DNA from: Archangium sp.
GTDB taxonomy: Bacteria; Myxococcota; Myxococcia; Myxococcales; Myxococcaceae
Length of the DNA stretch: 61,164 nt
NCBI GenBank assembly: GCA_016792935.1
Contig: JAEUJS010000556.1
Coordinates: 1 to 61,164 of the forward strand
Direction: 5' to 3'
Positions 35,860 to 45,375 of the stretch are shown in pieces (position 1 is the first letter of the stretch; the number at the start of each line of letters is the position of its first letter). The notes beneath the pieces were generated by a model. The model worked only from the letters and a program-made list of their open reading frames with translations. It made no database searches and had not been told where the DNA came from. The position numbers and the translations under genes were made by a program.

Positions 35860-36288
35860 CTACGTCGGGCTGGCCGCGACGAAGCCGAACTTCTTGATGC
35901 CGAGCACGATGCCCAGCGACGCGGGGATGTGCATCACCTCGAGCGTGAGAATCGTCTTCAGGTCAGCGAACGCCGTGAAGGGGAAATAGAGCTCGAGCAG
36001 AAACACCACCACCGCGATGCCAACGTAGATGTTCCACGCCCTCGCCGGCGCGACCTTCTTCAGAATCGCAACCACGATGATCGACGCGACCGCCGCCATC
36101 AGGCACGGCACCAGCGGCTGATACGGCGGCATCACCTCGACGCCTCCCATCGAGGCCGGGTCCTTCAGCTTGAAGTCCGCTCCGAGGGCCGCGCCGACGA
36201 AATAGAGCGCGATCCCGACCACGCCCGCTCCCAGCCCGCCCAGCAGTGCGCCCTTCGCCACGCCCTTCATGTCGACGTTCGTGCTCAT
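35860..36288 (-). CDS. Small four-helix membrane protein
   Basis: 142 residues with four hydrophobic segments (ALLGGLGAGVVGIALYFVGA; PLVPCLMAAVASIIVVAIL; IYVGIAVVVFLLELYFPF; VMHIPASLGIVLGI). The pattern resembles DUF6069-type proteins. It lies between two surface-protein genes, converging on the barrel gene with 21 bp. Function unknown. Confidence 0.6.
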   Translation of the reverse strand: MSTNVDMKGVAKGALLGGLGAGVVGIALYFVGAALGADFKLKDPASMGGVEVMPPYQPLVPCLMAAVASIIVVAILKKVAPARAWNIYVGIAVVVFLLELYFPFTAFADLKTILTLEVMHIPASLGIVLGIKKFGFVAASPT

Positions 36289-36341
36289 GTGCGCGGTGCT
36301 ACCTCGTCACGCGCCCGTTGAGAACGACGGAGCCCAGGCGC

Positions 36342-39300
36342 TCAGCGTCGCCGGCGCAACGAGAACACCAGCGCCAACGCGAGGAGCGCACCACCACCCG
36401 CATCACAGCCGCATGGCGCCGAGCGCAGCTCGAACTTCGCCTCCGCGCCGCCATCGGCTCCGCCGGCATCGAGACCACCACCATCGGTCGGCTGAGGAAT
36501 CGTTCCCGCATCGACCCCGCCGTCCACGCCTCCATCGGTCCCGGCGTCGCGCCTGGTCTCCCGCAGCAACACCACGTGGGGCACCATCGACGCCGACATG
36601 GTGTCGAACGCCGTGAAGCCGAGCACCGCCAAATCCTCGTCGGTCTCGAGCGACGTGAGGTCCATTCCGCGGCCGTTGATCATCTTCGCGAACTGCGCTC
36701 CCTGAAAGCCGCGCGCGACGTAGAGGTCACCCTCGAGCGTGGTGGTGGCGAGCCACGGCGGCACACCCCGCGCCGACTTGAGCGTCTGAAACACGGTCGG
36801 GAACACGAGCGTCGCTTCAGCTGAGAGCGACACCTCTCCGTAGGCCAGGGAGCTCACCGAGAGCGACGACGTCGTGGGCTGCCTCCACGCCAGGAAGAAG
36901 CGCTGATTCGTCCCGCTCGTGACCGCCAGCGGCGCCTGCGTGGCGAGCATGTCGACCAACGTCGGGCCCGACTGGTCCACGAATTGGTACGACAGCGACG
37001 CCTGCCGCTCGACGCCGATGAGACAGGGAGTCGGCGCGCGACACTCGTAGTCGAACCCCAGCGGCCGCATGAGCGCCAGTGGGCGCACGGGGCCGGCCGT
37101 GCTCAGCCCGTCGGGGAACTGCAGGAGCGACACCCCCGACGACGACGACGACGCCATCACCTGAAAGTCCGTCCCGTCGAAGGACATCGCCTGCTCGTCT
37201 GCGATGAACGACGGCAGCCGCGTCACCGAGCCATCGACGCGCGCCACGAAGAAGGGCTGCACCACCTGGCCGCTGTTGAGGTCGCGGTAGCGCGAGAGGA
37301 CGAGCGCTCCGTTGTTGCCCATGGCGACGGCCTGCTCCAGCAGCTCGCCCGGAACCGGCCCGGCGAAGAGTGAGTCCGTCGCGCCCAGCGTCAGGTCGTT
37401 CGTGCCCGGCGTGTGGTCGACCCAGATGAACCGCGCCTCGTTGCCGATTTGCCAGACCGCGATGCCCTTCTGCCCCTGAAACGAGACCTTCACGTCCCGC
37501 TGCGCAACGGGCGAGCGTGGGTACACCAGCGTTGGCCCGTTGGTCGTCATGCCCGTGTCGTTGAGCGCCGCCGAGGCGATGGTGCGCCGCGCGCCAGAGC
37601 CTTCCTGCCACGCGAAGTACACGCTGTTCGACTGCGACGACGAGACCAGCAGCGACGGCTCGACGCCCGTCACCGCCCCTATCTGCGCCAGCGGCAGGTT
37701 GTTGCGCACGTCGTGGAAGGTCAGCACGCCGCTGTCCTGGAACGATGCGAGCCGCAGCTGCCCCTCCTGCACGAACAACGTCCCCGCGGTGTGACCGGCC
37801 AGCGACACCTTCTGCTGCGGACCCATCGCGCTCAGTTCGTACAACTCCACCGAGCGGGTGCCGTCGTCGAAGTCGAAACCAATCCACCCCTCGCCCGCCA
37901 ATGGCCCTGCGAAGACGAACGGCTGCGCGATGCGCCCGTTGAGCCCGAGCTGCGCGCGCAGGTCCACCCCGAGCGAGTTGTTGAAGAAGTAGACGTCGTC
38001 GTCGGTCTGCGCCGCCACGACCGTGTGCTGGCCGTCACGCGCGCACACCGTTCGCGTCACCACGCCCGCGTCGTAGGAAGCCCAGTTGCCGAGCACGTCG
38101 GCGTTCGAGCCGACGCCCGTGATGAGGTCGTTCGCCGTTTGAATGGTGAGCGTGCGCCCCGCGCCCATCGGGCTGGCCAGCGACTCGAAGCACACCCACA
38201 CCACGCCGCGGTCGGAGAACACCGACGGCGCCCGCGCCTGGGGCCTCGTCCCACCCGGCATCATCACCTGCAGCGTCTGCGGGTTCATGCGCGCCACGCG
38301 CACCACCGGCGTGTTGCCTTGAAATTCCTGCCACGCGAGCACGAAGCTGCCGCTCGATTCCATGGCGAGGCCAGGCTGCGTCTGAGCGGTGGGTGCGAAG
38401 GCGAGGTGCTTCGCCGCTCCCGCATCGCCGCCGTTGATGCGCATGCCGAAGATGTCTTCGTCTCCGCGGCGCGTGTCGACCCACGCCACCACCGCCGGCC
38501 CACCATCGGGAGCCGAAGCGATGGTCGGTGCATAGCCCTCGTTCGGGAGCCGTCCTCCCGGTCGGGCATCGAAGAGCTGCACGTCGCCCACCACGGCGAT
38601 TTGCGCGTTCGCCACGCCGGCGCCCACGAGCACGAAGAGCGCCACCCACGCACCGCGCTTGCGAGCGCGACGCGCGAAGAGCGCAGCGAACGCCAGCACG
38701 CCGAAGAGCCACCCCGCTGAGGAACCGCCGCCCGCGCTGCTGCAGCTCCCGCAGCTGGTGGACGTGAGCATGAAGACGCCTGCGTCCATTCCGCCGTTGG
38801 CGACGCCCCCGTCGTTGCCGACCGCCAGGCCGCCGTCGAATTCCCACGGGAAGACGAAGGCCTCGGTCACCTGCCGCGCGCCGAACTGCTCGAACACCAC
38901 CACGCCGGTCGAGGACTTCTTCGAGGTCGCCACCGCGCGCGGGTTCGCGGTGGAATCGAACACGCGCCACGGCGGCCGACTGCCCACCTCGACGAGCCAC
39001 GTGTGCGCGTTGCTGTCGGTGACGGCGACGACCGGCGGTTGGGTGCCGGCGGCGTCGATGGTCGAGGCGATGAAGGCTCCGCCGTCGCTGACCAGCGGGG
39101 TCGTGGCGAAGGTGGTCGTCATGTCCCCCGGAGCGAAGGACGCGCTGAACAACGCGGCCGAGGCCACGCCGGTGGGGTCCTGCCCCTGCCAGTGTACGTA
39201 GAACTTCTCGCCGTCGTTGGTGAGCGACACCGGTCCCGGGCGGCCCAGCGGGGTGATGTCGTCGGGCATCGTGAGGTCGCGCCGCAGCAACACCTGCTGG

Positions 39301-41417
39301 CTCACCGGGTCGACCCACACGAGCGCGCAGTGCCCGTCCATGCAGTCGAGGTCGAAGCTCGTGGCGCTCGTGGGGAAGAAGCGCGTGCTGGTGGTGCCGC
39401 CGTTGATTTCGGCGAGCTGGTACCCCGCGGCGAGCGCAGTTCCGACGAAGTACGACGCGCCCGTGTACGCGACCTGAGGCGGTGGTGGTCGCTCGGTCTG
39501 CGCCAGGTCCGCCATCAGGCTGGGCGTGAAGCTCGCCTGTCCGCGCGGCACGGTGAAGGTGAGGATGCGCGCCCGCCCATCGGCCTGGAAGGCGCGTATG
39601 GCGATGAGCGCATCGTTGTCTCCGACCGCCACGTCGAGCCCATCGAAGCGCACCAGCGCCGCGGCATCGGCGATGGTGAAGCTGCCCACCACCGTCTCGC
39701 CGAGCCGATTGATCCACTGCGCGCGAATGGCGTTCGACGCCTCGCGCCACACCACGAGCCCCAGGTCGTCGCGGAAGGCGACGCGCACGTCATGCTGCGC
39801 AGGGACGCCGTCGCGGGTGAAGAACTTCGGCTCGAAGCCCGCGTCGGGGATGCCACGGAGCATGGCGAGATTCAGGTTTCGCCCTTCGAGCAGTGTGCGG
39901 TCGGTCCACCCGACGAGAATCTGAAAGCCGCGCGAATCGGCCGAGAGCTCACCGAGGCCACCGGAGCGCCCGAACCCGTAGGCCCCCAGCGTCGTGCCGA
40001 GCGTCAGGTCGTGCACCATCAACTCGCGCCGCGCCGCCATGGTGGAAGGCGGCCCGAAGCTGAGCAGCAGGACGCGGCCGTTGTACGAGACCAGCGCCGC
40101 CTGACTCTCCTGCGGGAAGTTGCTCTGCACGCTCTGCCCCGAGTTGTCGAACCTGCGCACCTGCACGCTGTCGTTGATGGGGAGCAGCGCGCTCTCGCTC
40201 CACGCGATGTAGCGCTCGCCGATTTCGGTGATGACGACCGACGGAGAGGTCTGCGCCACCGTCCCCGCTGCGCTCTGGGGCAGCTGCACCTCGTTGTCTT
40301 CGTAGAAGAGGCGCACGCGGCGATTGACGAACTCGGCCGCGATGGCCCGTTTGCCTTCGCGCGACGCGACCGAGGTGCGCTCGACGAGGCCCCCGTCGAC
40401 GTCGACGCTCAGGAGCACGCCGCCGCCGTCAGCGAGGAACACCTCGACTGCGCGCACCTCGAGCGTCGTCTGCGTCGGGCTGACGGTCTTCGAGTAGCCG
40501 ACCACCACGCCCACCTGCGGGTCGAAGCTGAGCGACGGTGCACGCGCGTTGGGCACCGCCCGTGGCGGGCGGCGGCCGTCGGGGTTCACCTCGTCGTCGA
40601 CGATGCCGACCACCACTGAGGGCGTGGTGAGCCCGCTCCCGTAGTCTTCGAAGGCGATGGCGAGCCCTCCGTCGCGCGTGGCGAGCACGGCAGGCCGCAG
40701 CTGCGCCGCGGGAAACGGCACGAGGTTGGTCAACACGAAGCCCGCGTCGAAGCTGGCGACGAGACCGAAGAGGTCGGGCGCGAGGCCCCGCCGGTCATCG
40801 GAATGAACGACCACGCCGTAGCTGGCGTTGGTGTTCCACGCGACGCTCGGGTTTCCTTCATCGGATTCCGACGGCAGGCCCATGAAGGGGCTGGGCGTGT
40901 CGACGATGCGCTGTGCTCTCGGGAAGACGAGCGGGTCGATGTGCAGCGGGAAACGCACCAGCGCGGCAGGGATGATCAGCTCGAGCCCATTTTCGGTGCG
41001 CACCACGTCGATGTGCGCGCGTTCTCGCGTGCTGGTGAGGACGAAGGCCTCGCCGTAGGTCCACCCGTCGTCGGCGCCTGGACCCGCGAACACGTGGCCA
41101 TTCGCGTCGGCGTGGTGCCACGGACCGTCGACGCGCAGCCGCAGCCGCAACGCACCAGTGCCCGGCGCGCGCGCGACGAAGAGCTCGTGCTCGAGCCCGC
41201 CGTTCACCTCGGTCCACACCTCTTCGATGTCGCACGCGCGCTCGACGCTCACGCGAGGACCGACGCGCACGACCCGGGTGCTGCGCGTCTCGCAGGCGAC
41301 GCCGTCATCGCGACGAATCGACTCCAGCGACAGAGACACCCCCGACAGGCGGAGTGCACCGTCAGCGGAAACCGGAGGAGCCGCTTGCAAAAAAGCCGCG
41401 AGAGCGAGGGCGAGCAC
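36342..41417 (-). CDS. 1691-residue protein: apparent fusion of two paralogous MYXO-CTERM beta-propeller-like proteins
   Basis: Starts at GTG 41417, preceded in frame by a stop, with a short signal-like N-terminus (MLALALAAFLQAAPPVSA). Residues ~170-860 and ~940-1650 are paralogous propeller-like repeats (for example EGNPSVAWNTNASYGVV...DDRRGLAPDLFG and EGYAPTIASA...VDTRRGDEDIFG). At ~885-915 is a typical MYXO-CTERM tail (SCGSCSSAGGGSSAGW, hydrophobic helix, RRARKR). It is followed in frame, without a stop, by a second signal-peptide-like segment (AWVALFVLVGAGVANAQ). The C-terminus is another such tail (APCGCDAGGGALLALALVFSLRRRR) after a DAG/DGG-rich linker. Either a gene fusion or a polyprotein cut by the sorting enzyme and signal peptidase. 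Confidence 0.75.
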   Translation of the reverse strand: MLALALAAFLQAAPPVSADGALRLSGVSLSLESIRRDDGVACETRSTRVVRVGPRVSVERACDIEEVWTEVNGGLEHELFVARAPGTGALRLRLRVDGPWHHADANGHVFAGPGADDGWTYGEAFVLTSTRERAHIDVVRTENGLELIIPAALVRFPLHIDPLVFPRAQRIVDTPSPFMGLPSESDEGNPSVAWNTNASYGVVVHSDDRRGLAPDLFGLVASFDAGFVLTNLVPFPAAQLRPAVLATRDGGLAIAFEDYGSGLTTPSVVVGIVDDEVNPDGRRPPRAVPNARAPSLSFDPQVGVVVGYSKTVSPTQTTLEVRAVEVFLADGGGVLLSVDVDGGLVERTSVASREGKRAIAAEFVNRRVRLFYEDNEVQLPQSAAGTVAQTSPSVVITEIGERYIAWSESALLPINDSVQVRRFDNSGQSVQSNFPQESQAALVSYNGRVLLLSFGPPSTMAARRELMVHDLTLGTTLGAYGFGRSGGLGELSADSRGFQILVGWTDRTLLEGRNLNLAMLRGIPDAGFEPKFFTRDGVPAQHDVRVAFRDDLGLVVWREASNAIRAQWINRLGETVVGSFTIADAAALVRFDGLDVAVGDNDALIAIRAFQADGRARILTFTVPRGQASFTPSLMADLAQTERPPPPQVAYTGASYFVGTALAAGYQLAEINGGTTSTRFFPTSATSFDLDCMDGHCALVWVDPVSQQVLLRRDLTMPDDITPLGRPGPVSLTNDGEKFYVHWQGQDPTGVASAALFSASFAPGDMTTTFATTPLVSDGGAFIASTIDAAGTQPPVVAVTDSNAHTWLVEVGSRPPWRVFDSTANPRAVATSKKSSTGVVVFEQFGARQVTEAFVFPWEFDGGLAVGNDGGVANGGMDAGVFMLTSTSCGSCSSAGGGSSAGWLFGVLAFAALFARRARKRGAWVALFVLVGAGVANAQIAVVGDVQLFDARPGGRLPNEGYAPTIASAPDGGPAVVAWVDTRRGDEDIFGMRINGGDAGAAKHLAFAPTAQTQPGLAMESSGSFVLAWQEFQGNTPVVRVARMNPQTLQVMMPGGTRPQARAPSVFSDRGVVWVCFESLASPMGAGRTLTIQTANDLITGVGSNADVLGNWASYDAGVVTRTVCARDGQHTVVAAQTDDDVYFFNNSLGVDLRAQLGLNGRIAQPFVFAGPLAGEGWIGFDFDDGTRSVELYELSAMGPQQKVSLAGHTAGTLFVQEGQLRLASFQDSGVLTFHDVRNNLPLAQIGAVTGVEPSLLVSSSQSNSVYFAWQEGSGARRTIASAALNDTGMTTNGPTLVYPRSPVAQRDVKVSFQGQKGIAVWQIGNEARFIWVDHTPGTNDLTLGATDSLFAGPVPGELLEQAVAMGNNGALVLSRYRDLNSGQVVQPFFVARVDGSVTRLPSFIADEQAMSFDGTDFQVMASSSSSGVSLLQFPDGLSTAGPVRPLALMRPLGFDYECRAPTPCLIGVERQASLSYQFVDQSGPTLVDMLATQAPLAVTSGTNQRFFLAWRQPTTSSLSVSSLAYGEVSLSAEATLVFPTVFQTLKSARGVPPWLATTTLEGDLYVARGFQGAQFAKMINGRGMDLTSLETDEDLAVLGFTAFDTMSASMVPHVVLLRETRRDAGTDGGVDGGVDAGTIPQPTDGGGLDAGGADGGAEAKFELRSAPCGCDAGGGALLALALVFSLRRRR

Positions 41418-41466
41418 GTCCGCTCAATCGTAGCCCTTCGGGCTGGAGTGGGCGAAGGTCGCGCCC

Positions 41467-42003
41467 ATGTCGCAGGTGGTGGCGTTGCAGAGCCTGTTCG
41501 AGGGCCTGTTCGTCCGGGCGCTCCAGCCGAACGCGGCGTTCAAGGAGCGGCTTCGCGGGAAGGGCTTCGACCTCGCGCGCATGCAGCCGCGGTATCCGAT
41601 TCAGGTGTGGATCGACTGCGTCGACGTCGCGATTGCCGAGGTCTACCCACAGCTGACGCGCGCCGAGGCGTGGTCGGCCATCGGAGACCGCTTCGTCGAG
41701 GGCTACTTCCAGACGCTCGTGGGCCGCATGATTGCGACCACCTTGCCGTTCCTCTCGGCGAAGACCTTCGTCGGCCGTTCTCCGCGCTTCATCTCCACCG
41801 GCCTCGACGGCGTGAACCAGGTGCTGACGTGGGAAAACGAGAAGACGGCGCTCTTGTCCATCAAGGGTGGTGGTGAGCTCGCGGGGCATCTGCTGGTCGG
41901 CGTGTGTCGCAACGCGTACCGCCGCATGAAGGTCGAAGGCGTGCAGCTCGAGCCCAAAGCGCTGGGTGGGCTCGACGCGGAACTGCGCACCATTCTCCCC
42001 TGA
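41467..42003 (+). CDS. DUF2378 (TIGR02265) family protein
   Basis: 178 residues. Sequence features fit this myxobacterial family: [70 protein letters not shown] [16 protein letters not shown]; and a C-terminal [13 protein letters not shown]. Soluble, no signal. Members occur in many copies in Myxococcota and have no assigned function. The start ATG 41467 lies 50 bp from the divergent 1691-residue gene, with a small AGCCC-TTC-GGGCT hairpin between. Confidence 0.72.
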   Translation: MSQVVALQSLFEGLFVRALQPNAAFKERLRGKGFDLARMQPRYPIQVWIDCVDVAIAEVYPQLTRAEAWSAIGDRFVEGYFQTLVGRMIATTLPFLSAKTFVGRSPRFISTGLDGVNQVLTWENEKTALLSIKGGGELAGHLLVGVCRNAYRRMKVEGVQLEPKALGGLDAELRTILP

Positions 42004-42041
42004 GGTTTTCCGTTTTTCCGGGGAGCTGTGACAATCACTTC

Positions 42042-43628
42042 ATGCGGCGTGGGTTGATCATCATGTGGTTGATCACCGCGAGCGCATGTGGGCGCACCGA
42101 GCTGGTCCCTCCGGTCTCAGTGCGCGCGCAGCAGTGCGGAGACGGTGTGCTGACCGTCGGAGAGTCCTGCGACGACGGCAACGTCGATGACGGCGACGCG
42201 TGCCTGTCGTCGTGTGACTTCGCGAAGTGTGGAGACGGCGTGGTGTGGCGCGGTCGCGAGCTGTGCGACGAGCCTGCGAACGTCCCTGATGCGGCAACGG
42301 CCACCTGCACCGCGGACTGTACGGTCATCACCTGTGGCGACGGCCTGCGCCAGGGCATCGAGCAGTGCGACGACGGCAACCGCGACGAGAGCGATGGCTG
42401 CAGCAACCGATGCCTCCCCGCGATTTGCGGAGACGGGCTCGTGCAACGCGGCGTCGAGGCATGTGATGACGGCAACGCGGACTCCACCGATTCGTGCGTC
42501 GAGGGCTGCCTCGCTGCGCGCTGCGGTGACGGCTTCATTTGGCGTGACGTCGAGGCGTGCGACGACGCGAACTTCGACCAGACCGACGCGTGTCTGGTGG
42601 GCTGCATCTCCGCGCGCTGCGGAGACGGCTTCGTGCACGCCGGTGTCGAGCCGTGCGACGACGGCAACTCCGACGAGGGCGATGCGTGTCTGTCGAGCTG
42701 TGTCGAGGCGCGCTGTGGAGACGGCTTCGTGCGCCGCGGCTTCGAGCAGTGCGATGACGGCAACCTCGCGAACGACGACGGGTGTGTCGGTCAGTGCGTC
42801 CCCGCGCGCTGCGGAGACGGCTTCACGCAGAGCGGCGTCGAAGAATGCGACGATGGCAACCGCGACGAGCTCGACTTCTGCACCAGCGGCTGCCGGCTCC
42901 CGGTGTGTGGCGATGGCGTGCGCGCGGGCGGAGAGCAGTGCGACCTCGGCGCGGCGAATGGAGACACGCCGGCCTTCCGCATCACGCAGCCCAGTGGCAC
43001 CAACATCGGCACCGACGCGCTGGTGCGCTCGAACACCGTGCAGGGTTTCTACGACTACCGGTCCGCGAGCTCGCACACCGGCCTCGAGCAGGTCGGAGAG
43101 AGTCGCATCTACCTGTACGCGAACTCGCTCACGGGGCGGCTGTCGCTGGTGACGACGCACGGCATCGACGCCGCGCCGGGAGCGATGCAGCCGCCATCCA
43201 CCGTCCAGTTCGACATCGCCGGGCTGCCGTCGGGTGTGAGCGTCGAGGTGGCTGATGACACGCCTGGTGAGTTCTTCATGGGCGCAGCGGGGACTGGCAC
43301 CGCCTTCGGCCGCTGGACGTTCGACAGAAACAGCGATGGTGGCGCGCTGGGGCCGCTGCCGTTCCCCGGGCGGTGGCGCATCACGGTCACTCCGCGCTTC
43401 ATGACGGGCATCACCACGTGGGGCTGGGTGAAGGACGACGGCACGCGCATCCCGCTCGACATGACGCAGCCCATCACCATCGAGGCGCTCGACACGTCGT
43501 CTCAGTGCCGCGTCGATTGCACCGTGCCGACGTGCGGTGACGGCCGCTTCGATGCGGGAGAGGTGTGCGACGACGGCAATCGCAACGACGGTGATGGTTG
43601 CTCGGCTGACTGCCGCAGATTGCAGTAG
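42042..43628 (+). CDS. DUF4215 Cys-rich repeat lipoprotein
   Basis: 528 residues from ATG 42042, with a GGGGAG site upstream and a lipoprotein signal ([16 protein letters not shown]). About ten DUF4215 ('myxococcus cysteine-rich') units of CGDG....GE.CDDGN....D.C...C make up residues 30-310 and 498-528. One unit (starting [22 protein letters not shown]) is interrupted by a ~190-residue beta-rich domain resembling a PPC/jelly-roll module ([31 protein letters not shown]). It resumes at SQCRVDC before a final complete unit. A surface lipoprotein, ligand unknown. Confidence 0.85.
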   Translation: MRRGLIIMWLITASACGRTELVPPVSVRAQQCGDGVLTVGESCDDGNVDDGDACLSSCDFAKCGDGVVWRGRELCDEPANVPDAATATCTADCTVITCGDGLRQGIEQCDDGNRDESDGCSNRCLPAICGDGLVQRGVEACDDGNADSTDSCVEGCLAARCGDGFIWRDVEACDDANFDQTDACLVGCISARCGDGFVHAGVEPCDDGNSDEGDACLSSCVEARCGDGFVRRGFEQCDDGNLANDDGCVGQCVPARCGDGFTQSGVEECDDGNRDELDFCTSGCRLPVCGDGVRAGGEQCDLGAANGDTPAFRITQPSGTNIGTDALVRSNTVQGFYDYRSASSHTGLEQVGESRIYLYANSLTGRLSLVTTHGIDAAPGAMQPPSTVQFDIAGLPSGVSVEVADDTPGEFFMGAAGTGTAFGRWTFDRNSDGGALGPLPFPGRWRITVTPRFMTGITTWGWVKDDGTRIPLDMTQPITIEALDTSSQCRVDCTVPTCGDGRFDAGEVCDDGNRNDGDGCSADCRRLQ

Positions 43629-43639
43629 GTGTCCGCGGC

Positions 43640-44110
43640 ATGCGGTTGCGAATTCCGACGGCGGCCTGGGGCATCGTGAAAGAAGTCGCGCGGCATCTGC
43701 TGCGGCGGCCGGTGGTGGGGCTGGTGGCGGTGGCGCGAGACCCGAGCGGGCGCATCGTGCTCATCAAGCGCGGCGACACGGGCGAGTGGTGTCTGCCCGG
43801 CGGCACGCTGGAATGGGGCGAGACGCTGCAGGCGATGTTGCCGCGCGAGCTGATGGAAGAGGCGGGCGTCGAGCTGCTCGAGCCGGGCGTGTTGCTGGGC
43901 GTGGTGTCACAGCCCGAGAGAGACCCACGCTTCCACGCGGTGACGGTGGTGGTCAGCGCGAAGGTGTCGGACGTGAAGCGCGCTCCGATGAACTCGCTCG
44001 AGATTCTCGAGGTGAAGGCGTTCCGTGACGACGAGCTGCCGTCGCCGCTCAGTCATGGGCTGACCGACGTGCTCCAGAAGGCGCTCAGCGGCAAACTGGG
44101 TTGGGAGTAG
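43640..44110 (+). CDS. NUDIX hydrolase
   Basis: 156 residues. The Nudix box is complete: GGTLEWGETLQAMLPRELME followed by EAGVEL (G-x5-E-x7-R-E-U-x-E-E-x-G-U). The preceding strands (VVGLVAVARDPSGRIVLIKR) fit the fold. It hydrolyses a nucleoside diphosphate linked to some moiety; the substrate is unknown. It starts 11 bp after the DUF4215 gene, and its stop is followed by a 347-bp gap holding fold-back element A. Confidence 0.85.
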   Translation: MRLRIPTAAWGIVKEVARHLLRRPVVGLVAVARDPSGRIVLIKRGDTGEWCLPGGTLEWGETLQAMLPRELMEEAGVELLEPGVLLGVVSQPERDPRFHAVTVVVSAKVSDVKRAPMNSLEILEVKAFRDDELPSPLSHGLTDVLQKALSGKLGWE

Positions 44111-44170
44111 CGACCAGTGTGTTGATTTGGTCGTTGCGTTACTCTCAGGCGAGTCGTGCGCTGCATGCCA

Positions 44171-44407
44171 TGAGGTCGAAGTGGGTTTGGATTTTGGCTT
44201 TGCCGAAAGGTGGAAGAGCCCCTTGGCTCCGAGCGAATTCTACTCAGTTGACCAGTGAGTGAATCTGGCTGTCCTGACGACCAATTTCACTCAGTGGTCG
44301 ACCCTGCGTCGAAGAACGCGCCCACTGCGCATCGTTTCGGCTCGAAATGAGGGGCTGTCACGCTTTTCGGCAGGGCGAATGAGCTCCACCAACCACTTCG
44401 ACCCCAG
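44171..44407. repeat. Fold-back element A, ~237 bp, between convergent genes
   Basis: Two complementary arms fold on each other. The outer block TGAGGTCGAAGTGG (44171-44184) pairs with CCACTTCGACCCCA (44393-44406). GCCGAAA (44202-44208) pairs with TTTTCGGC, and AGCCCCT...CGAGC (44217-44234) pairs with GCTCGAAATGAGGGGCT. The spacing within each arm is nearly the same. The middle holds a second hairpin (TTGACCAGTGAGTGAA/TTCACTCAGTGGTCGA, 44248-44302). The arms share blocks with element B at 51404-51646. This fills the whole >300-bp gap; no gene is seen in it. It could be a structured RNA, a bidirectional terminator or a MITE-like element. Confidence 0.65.
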
Positions 44408-44457
44408 TGCTGTGTCGGCGCTGCAATCAACGCGCAGCAGTCGTTTCTCCCCAACCT

Positions 44458-45375
44458 TCAGCGCTTCGTGGTGAGCCACTCGAGCTGGGTCCGCAGCGCG
44501 CGCACTTCCTCGACGCGCGGGTCCTCACCCTGCTCCTGCTCGAACCGGCGCGCTTCCTCGAGCGCCTCGCCGAACTTCCGTTCCCGCGTCAGGGCGACGA
44601 GCAGGCTCAACCGCACCTCAGGCTCGAACACGCCACCCGGGAACCGCGTCAGCGACGACCGCCACAGCTCGATGGACCGCGCCGGCTCGCGGCGCGCCAG
44701 CTCGAACAACGCGACCTCGGCCTCGACGCCTTCGCCCGCGGCGCTGCGCTCGAAGCACTCGGTGTCGCTGCAGTTGCTCAAAGCCCCCTGGGGCGACGCC
44801 GTTGGGAAGCCAATCGAAGACGGCGCGCTCGGCGTCAACGCTTCCGGAATCACCGGAGTCGCCGGCCACAGCCCCGACTCACCCGGCCCCAGCGTGCGCT
44901 CGACGCCCTGCCCGCTCCGCACCATCACGCTGCCTTCGAAGACGCTGACCCGCGTGCCCTCGCTGATGACCTCCGCGGCAAACCGCGCATCACGCGCGAA
45001 CATCGTCACCTGCGGAGACTCGACCCGCAGCGAGACCGCCCGCGCCGTCTGGATGCGCCCGGCCTGCAGCTGCACCGCGCCGTCTTCGCGCTTCTCCCAC
45101 TGCGCGCCGCGCGCGGCGACGACCAGCGGCTGGCGCGAACGCAACACCGCGGCCGTGCCGACCACGCCCACGAGCATCGCGAGCGCACCCGCGAACAGGA
45201 GCAGCCGCCCCGACGTGCGCGGCTTCGTCGCGCGCTTGAGCACGGCATCCCAGCCCGCGCCGACATCCATCGGGCGCGGCGCGATTTCGTGCGCGCGGCT
45301 GATCAACTCGGCGGCGCGGTGGTGTTGAGCCTCGTCCGCTCCTTCACGCCACGGGCGCTGAGTGGTGGCGTTCAT
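44458..45375 (-). CDS. FecR-like anti-sigma factor
   Basis: 305 residues from ATG 45375, which has a good GGGAGGT ribosome site and overlaps the sigma gene stop as ATGA. The N-terminal ~60 residues are cytoplasmic (including AAELISRAHEIAP), then one membrane helix (LLLFAGALAMLVGVVGTAAVL). The periplasmic part has a FecR-like segment (ARGAQWEKREDGAVQLQAGRI, VFEGSVMVRSGQGVERTLGPGE) and a TPR-like helical end. It probably holds the adjacent ECF sigma factor inactive until a surface signal arrives. Residues encoded by 44780-44806 (FPTASPQGAL) come from a dispersed element. Confidence 0.78.
   Translation of the reverse strand: MNATTQRPWREGADEAQHHRAAELISRAHEIAPRPMDVGAGWDAVLKRATKPRTSGRLLLFAGALAMLVGVVGTAAVLRSRQPLVVAARGAQWEKREDGAVQLQAGRIQTARAVSLRVESPQVTMFARDARFAAEVISEGTRVSVFEGSVMVRSGQGVERTLGPGESGLWPATPVIPEALTPSAPSSIGFPTASPQGALSNCSDTECFERSAAGEGVEAEVALFELARREPARSIELWRSSLTRFPGGVFEPEVRLSLLVALTRERKFGEALEEARRFEQEQGEDPRVEEVRALRTQLEWLTTKR
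44780..44806. repeat. Dispersed element, GGGGCGACGGCGTTGGG type, copy 2
   Basis: AAAGCCCCCTGGGGCGACGC followed by CGTTGGG. It is translated on the minus strand in the same frame as copy 1 (2091-2117), inside the periplasmic part of the anti-sigma factor. Confidence 0.7.

Noticed and set aside
39003..40619. 538-codon plus-strand frame opposite the 1691-residue protein
   Set aside because: Shadow frame with biased composition. The opposite strand has clear paralogous repeats, sorting tails and a signal peptide.
44112..44132. GACCA...TGGTC stem after the Nudix gene as a terminator
   Set aside because: Loop of about 11 nt, short stem and no T-run; too weak to list as a terminator.
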